Assembly (NCBI GenBank): GCA_009697495.1
Contig: SHUN01000053.1
Coordinates: forward strand, 1 to 10,556
Origin: Bryobacterales bacterium
GTDB taxonomy: Bacteria; Acidobacteriota; Terriglobia; Bryobacterales; Bryobacteraceae
Reading direction: 5' to 3'
Length of the DNA stretch: 10,556 nucleotides
Position numbers and translations under genes: made by a program. Of the stretch, positions 7,549 to 10,556 are shown in pieces. The number at the start of each line of letters is the position of its first letter. Position 1 is the stretch's first letter. The notes below the pieces were generated by a model that saw only the letters and a list, made by a program, of their open reading frames with translations, made no database searches and was not told the DNA's origin.

Positions 7549-7652
7549 AGAGTCGTTCGGGACACTCCTTCGTCCCTACGTTCTCTTTCGGCAGTACTCG
7601 CCAAATTCTGAATAGTGCAAAAACCTTAGTTACAGTAGAAAGTGGAACACGA
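7549..7652. promoter_or_regulatory. Divergent intergenic region between the secreted-protein gene and chdC
   Basis: This 104-bp gap must hold both outward promoters, because the flanking genes point away from each other. It is AT-richer than the surroundings. I found no hexamer pair convincing enough to place either promoter. A short inverted repeat (GGGAC 7559-7563, GTCCC 7572-7576) brackets the AAGGAG element that could serve the minus-strand gene. On the plus side AGTGG, about 9 nt before the chdC ATG, is a modest ribosome binding site. Confidence 0.45.
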
Positions 7653-8477
7653 ATGTTAAATCCTGCCCCGCTTCCAGCCCTACCCCTGACAATTGAAGGC
7701 TCATGGGTGCTCCACCAACTTCTTCGCTTCGATCAGCCCGCCTGGTTTAACACCCCGACGATGCAAAAGCGGTCGATGCTCCGGGAATTGGTCTTCAAAC
7801 TCAAGGAGTGGGAAGCCAACGAAGCCTTCCCTTCCGCCATCTTCACCATGTTCGGCCACAAGGCAGACCTGATGATCGTTCATTTCCGCCAGGACGCGGC
7901 CGAACTCCACCAAGCCGAACTCGATCTCTCCAGACTCTCTATCAGCGCCGTCCTCAAACAAGTTCACTCTTATTTTTCAGTTGTTGAGCTTGGCCTCTAC
8001 GAATCAACTGTGAAAATCTATCGCGCCCTGCTCGACCGGGGCCTGGCGCCGAACACCGAAGAATGGAACAACGAGATTAAAGCCACCCTCGATCGCCAGC
8101 GCGAAGCCATGGCCCCGCGCATCTACCCTGGATTCCCCGATCACAAGTACATCTGCTTCTACCCCATGGACCGGCTCCGCGGCGAGAAGGAAAACTGGTA
8201 TTTGGAGCCGATTGAAGAACGCCAGCGCATGATGCACGATCATGGCATGATCGGCCGCCGCTACGCCGGCGAGGTCAAGCAAATCATCTCGGGATCGATC
8301 GGGCTCGACGACTGGGAATGGGCCGTCGACCTGTTCGCCGACGATCCGCTGGTTTTCAAGCGGTTGATCTACGAAATGCGATTCGACGAAGTCAGCGCGA
8401 AATATGCGAAATTTGGTCAGTTTTTCGTTGGCGTCCGCGTGCCCTCCGACGCGGTGGAGCAATTCCTGATCGGCTGA
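7653..8477 (+). CDS. chdC: Coproheme decarboxylase (ChdC/HemQ), chlorite dismutase superfamily
   Basis: ChdC oxidatively decarboxylates two propionates of iron-coproporphyrin III to make heme b, the last step of the coproporphyrin-dependent pathway, in the cytosol. The 274-aa product has the family's C-terminal half nearly intact: YPMDRLRG with the catalytic tyrosine Y170, NWY (181-183), the MMHDHGMIGRRY segment with proximal heme-ligand histidine H197, VKQIISGSIGLDDWEW with Q210, then DPLVFKRLIYEMRFDE. Spacing Y170-H197-Q210 (27 and 13 residues) equals that of Y145-H172-Q185 in the Geobacillus enzyme, from memory. Gln at the distal position resembles the Firmicutes type; actinobacterial enzymes use His. 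These features separate it from true chlorite dismutases. ATG 7653 follows AGTGG. It runs 6 nt ahead of the next plus-strand gene, with which it probably forms a unit. Confidence 0.94.
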   Translation: MLNPAPLPALPLTIEGSWVLHQLLRFDQPAWFNTPTMQKRSMLRELVFKLKEWEANEAFPSAIFTMFGHKADLMIVHFRQDAAELHQAELDLSRLSISAVLKQVHSYFSVVELGLYESTVKIYRALLDRGLAPNTEEWNNEIKATLDRQREAMAPRIYPGFPDHKYICFYPMDRLRGEKENWYLEPIEERQRMMHDHGMIGRRYAGEVKQIISGSIGLDDWEWAVDLFADDPLVFKRLIYEMRFDEVSAKYAKFGQFFVGVRVPSDAVEQFLIG

Positions 8478-8483
8478 CATTTC

Positions 8484-8967
8484 ATGACTCTCTTCCTTTG
8501 TTTGGCGCTCATGGCCGCCCTGGTTGCCTGGATGAGCGCGAAACTTAGGGAACTGGAGCGCCGCAACGCAGAGCAGGATCGCCGGATCGCGGCATTGATC
8601 GTGCGAATCTACGCTATGGAATCGGGGGTCAAAGCAGCCCCCGCGCCCATTGCCGCCTCCGCCGCCGCCGAAACCCGCCCGCGACCTCGAGTCCATAATC
8701 GGCGGCAACTGGCTGAGCAAGCTCGGTGTCCTGATGCTGCTCATCGGCATCACGCTGCTGGGCGCCGGCATCGGATTACAACAACGCCAACTTCGCTTAA
8801 GCGGCTTGCTGCTGTTCGCCGTCTGCCTCGCCAAACTGTTCTTCTACGACTTATCGCAGTTGGATACGTTGAGCCGGATACTTTCCTTCATCGTGCTGGG
8901 CATTCTGCTCATCACCGTATCCGGGGCGTATTCAAGATTCCGCGATCAGATCAAGCGCTACCTGTAG
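8484..8967 (+). pseudogene. Short DUF2339-like membrane protein gene with an apparent one-base frameshift
   Basis: Two adjacent frames together make one plausible protein. The first (ATG 8484) gives a membrane helix (~2-17) and a charged coiled coil (KLRELERRNAEQDRRIAAL). The second, open from 8599, gives a proline-rich linker, DLESIIGGNWLSKLGVL and three hydrophobic helices, ending in a basic tail at TAG 8967. Removing one G from the G5 run at 8624-8628 joins them into a 160-aa reading frame. DUF2339 proteins are usually many hundred residues with many helices; here the N-terminal coiled coil and IGGxWL motif run almost directly into what looks like the family's C-terminal end (FFYDLSQLDTLSRILSF). 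So it is also internally deleted. Alternatives are a sequencing error, or a separate protein starting at TTG 8650, which lacks a ribosome binding site. It starts 6 nt after chdC and overlaps the pheT end on the other strand by 17 bp. Confidence 0.65.
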
Positions 8968-10556
8968 ACAACAAAGCCGACCGCAACTTCTCCTGCGCCG
9001 ATGAAATTTCCTCGCTCGTCAAAGTCCGGTCCGCCGCCCCAAGCGTGAACCGGAAAGTCATACTCCTGATACCCTTCGCCGCGTCCACATACTCATACAA
9101 GTACACCGCGTCCACTAAGTTCGGAACATGCACTTCCCGCGCCTTGGCCAACACATCCGCCGCCAAGCCGCGCGCCGCCACGGCAACCGTAATGTCAAAA
9201 TCGGATGCCGGAAATCGCCGCGCCGACGTATATTTCACCACGCCCGGCTGCGCCGCCAGCATCGCCGCCAAGTTCAAATACAATACCTGCGCCCGCCCCG
9301 TCTCCACGATCGACGGATGGAATTCAAACAGCCGGCCGAGTTCCACGCCTTGCCACCAAATCGCCGCCGCCCGATGCGGATGCTCAAACACGCGCGCCAC
9401 CGCTGGCCGAGCCTCGCAACCGGGCATCATCACACCGGCGATGCGCTTAAGCTCAAACAGCCCCGCCTTCCCGTCGCCTTCTTTCGCATACAGGACCACG
9501 GCGCAACTGGGAATCTCCTCCGGCAGCGTTCCTTCCCGCTTGTGTATCTCGTGACCGATCTCGAACAACCGGAAGTTATCGAAGTTATGCCGGTTCAACT
9601 CAATGTTCTTTAGTATGTTCGGCAACAAACTCGTCCGCAGTAACTCCTGCCCCGCCGCAATTGGATTCAACACGTGCAAGTGGCCGGAGAGTGGCAATTG
9701 TAACTGCGCCGCCTGTGCCTCGCTGACAAACGAATAATTGAACACTTCCGTGAATCCCTGCGCCGTCAATAACCCGCGCACACGCCGTTGAAATAGCCGC
9801 TCCGGCTGCAATGGCGGAACGCGGCTGGGCACGCTTGGCGCCACCGGCGGAATCGATGCGTAACCGATCATCCGGCCCACTTCCTCCACCAGATCGTCCT
9901 TGATCGAGATATCCTTCGTCGCCCGCCAGCTCGGAACGGTCACCGTAAAAGACCCATTCGTCCGAGTCACCCCGAACGCCAACCGCTCCAGGATCCCCGC
10001 CACCTCGTCCTCGGCAACGGCCCGCCCCAGCTTGCGCTCCATCCACTCATGCGTGAAATCGATCGCCGCCGGCGCCTCTGCTTGCCGCCACGAATCAGAC
10101 AACCCGCCAACCAACCGGATTCCCGGGCTCACCAACCGCAACAACGCCACCGCGCGCGCCAGCCCGCGAACCGTATTCACCGGGTCCTGCGATTTCTCAA
10201 ACCGCATCGACGCATCGGTCCGCAGCTTCAACCTGGTCGAAGTTTTTCGCACCGAAGCCGCATGGAAATTGGCGCTCTCCAACAATAGCCGCGTCGTTGC
10301 AACCGTGATCGACGACGGCCCGCCCCCAATCACGCCCGCCACCGCCACCGCGCCGTCCGCGTCGGCAATCACCAGATTCGATGGGTCCAGCGTATACGTT
10401 GTGCCATTCAACGCCTCGCACAATTCGCCGTCACCCGCGGCGCGCACGAAGATCGTATCGCCTTGCATCTTTTCCAGATCGAACGCATGCATCGGCTGCG
10501 CCAGTTCCGCCATCACCCAATTGGTGACATCGACAATATTGTTGATCGGGTTCAAG
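8951..10556 (-). CDS. pheT: Phenylalanine--tRNA ligase beta subunit (partial, 5' end outside window)
   Basis: The beta subunit of the (alpha-beta)2 enzyme that charges tRNA-Phe; it also edits mischarged Tyr-tRNA-Phe. About 535 codons are visible and the frame is open at the right edge, so the start and N-terminal part (including any tRNA-binding domain) are missing. Visible order: B3/B4 editing domain (1-155; NPINNIVDVTNWVM, QPMHAFD, GVIGG, LRTDASMRFEKSQDP), B5 (~160-235; KDISIKDDLVEEVGRMIGY), the inactive synthetase-like core (~245-430; LNPIAAGQELLRTSLLPN, FRLFEIG, LGRLFEFHP) and the anticodon-binding FDX-ACB domain (~440-534; RRFPASDFDITV, FRFTLGAADRTLT). The C-terminus is normal and ends at TGA 8951-8953, overlapping the convergent membrane-protein gene. 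A TTG near 10555 is an internal Leu codon, not a start. pheS is expected further right. Confidence 0.96.
   Translation of the reverse strand, partial: LNPINNIVDVTNWVMAELAQPMHAFDLEKMQGDTIFVRAAGDGELCEALNGTTYTLDPSNLVIADADGAVAVAGVIGGGPSSITVATTRLLLESANFHAASVRKTSTRLKLRTDASMRFEKSQDPVNTVRGLARAVALLRLVSPGIRLVGGLSDSWRQAEAPAAIDFTHEWMERKLGRAVAEDEVAGILERLAFGVTRTNGSFTVTVPSWRATKDISIKDDLVEEVGRMIGYASIPPVAPSVPSRVPPLQPERLFQRRVRGLLTAQGFTEVFNYSFVSEAQAAQLQLPLSGHLHVLNPIAAGQELLRTSLLPNILKNIELNRHNFDNFRLFEIGHEIHKREGTLPEEIPSCAVVLYAKEGDGKAGLFELKRIAGVMMPGCEARPAVARVFEHPHRAAAIWWQGVELGRLFEFHPSIVETGRAQVLYLNLAAMLAAQPGVVKYTSARRFPASDFDITVAVAARGLAADVLAKAREVHVPNLVDAVYLYEYVDAAKGIRSMTFRFTLGAADRTLTSEEISSAQEKLRSALLSTGSA

Noticed and set aside
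8650..8967. Independent 105-aa protein starting at TTG 8650
   Set aside because: No ribosome binding site precedes it and the frame stays open upstream through a proline-rich linker. A frameshifted extension of the 8484 start fits better, though it cannot be excluded.
8646..9554. Continuation of the plus-strand frame from 8484 as a 356-aa protein
   Set aside because: After ~8645 the translation becomes Arg/His/Pro-rich without family features and runs antisense through pheT. The recognisable membrane segments are in the next frame.

Overview
The window looks like chromosomal DNA from an acidobacterium of the Bryobacterales/Solibacter group. The main evidence is the secreted protein at 5047-7548. 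Its last ~230 residues match, by recall, the C-terminal domain catalogued as TIGR03437 (Solibacter uncharacterized C-terminal domain), which is expanded in that lineage. The DNA is GC-rich. I saw no insertion sequence, CRISPR array, tRNA or rRNA. The lineage call is an inference; no search was run.

Layout, right to left along the minus strand: the 3' two thirds of pheT (8951-10556, start outside the window); a two-gene unit of exported proteins with a 4-nt overlap (7548-5047, then 5050-3911); then a conserved housekeeping string of a DUF177/YceD protein, rpmF (ribosomal protein bL32), plsX, a DsbD-type thiol:disulfide interchange protein, and the first 21 codons of a Tat-exported protein that runs off the left edge. 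The string probably has its own promoter near 3863-3892. On the plus strand, between the exported pair and pheT, lie chdC/hemQ (coproheme decarboxylase, 7653-8477) and a short DUF2339-like membrane protein gene (8484-8967). The latter appears internally deleted and carries a one-base frameshift.

Functionally, DUF177-rpmF-plsX is the widespread link between ribosome/rRNA biology and phospholipid synthesis. DsbD passes cytosolic electrons to the periplasm and is closely coupled (4-nt gap) to a Tat-exported protein. ChdC performs the last step of coproporphyrin-dependent heme synthesis. The two exported proteins are of unknown function.

The points most worth a second look are the miniature, frameshifted DUF2339 gene; the ~66-bp tandem repeat that duplicates the 3' end of plsX and fills the plsX-dsbD gap; the coupled exported pair; and the truncated Tat gene at the left edge. 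No long stretch lacks genes. The largest gaps are about 187 bp (plsX-dsbD, occupied by the repeats), 104 bp (divergent region 7549-7652) and 84 bp (3827-3910).
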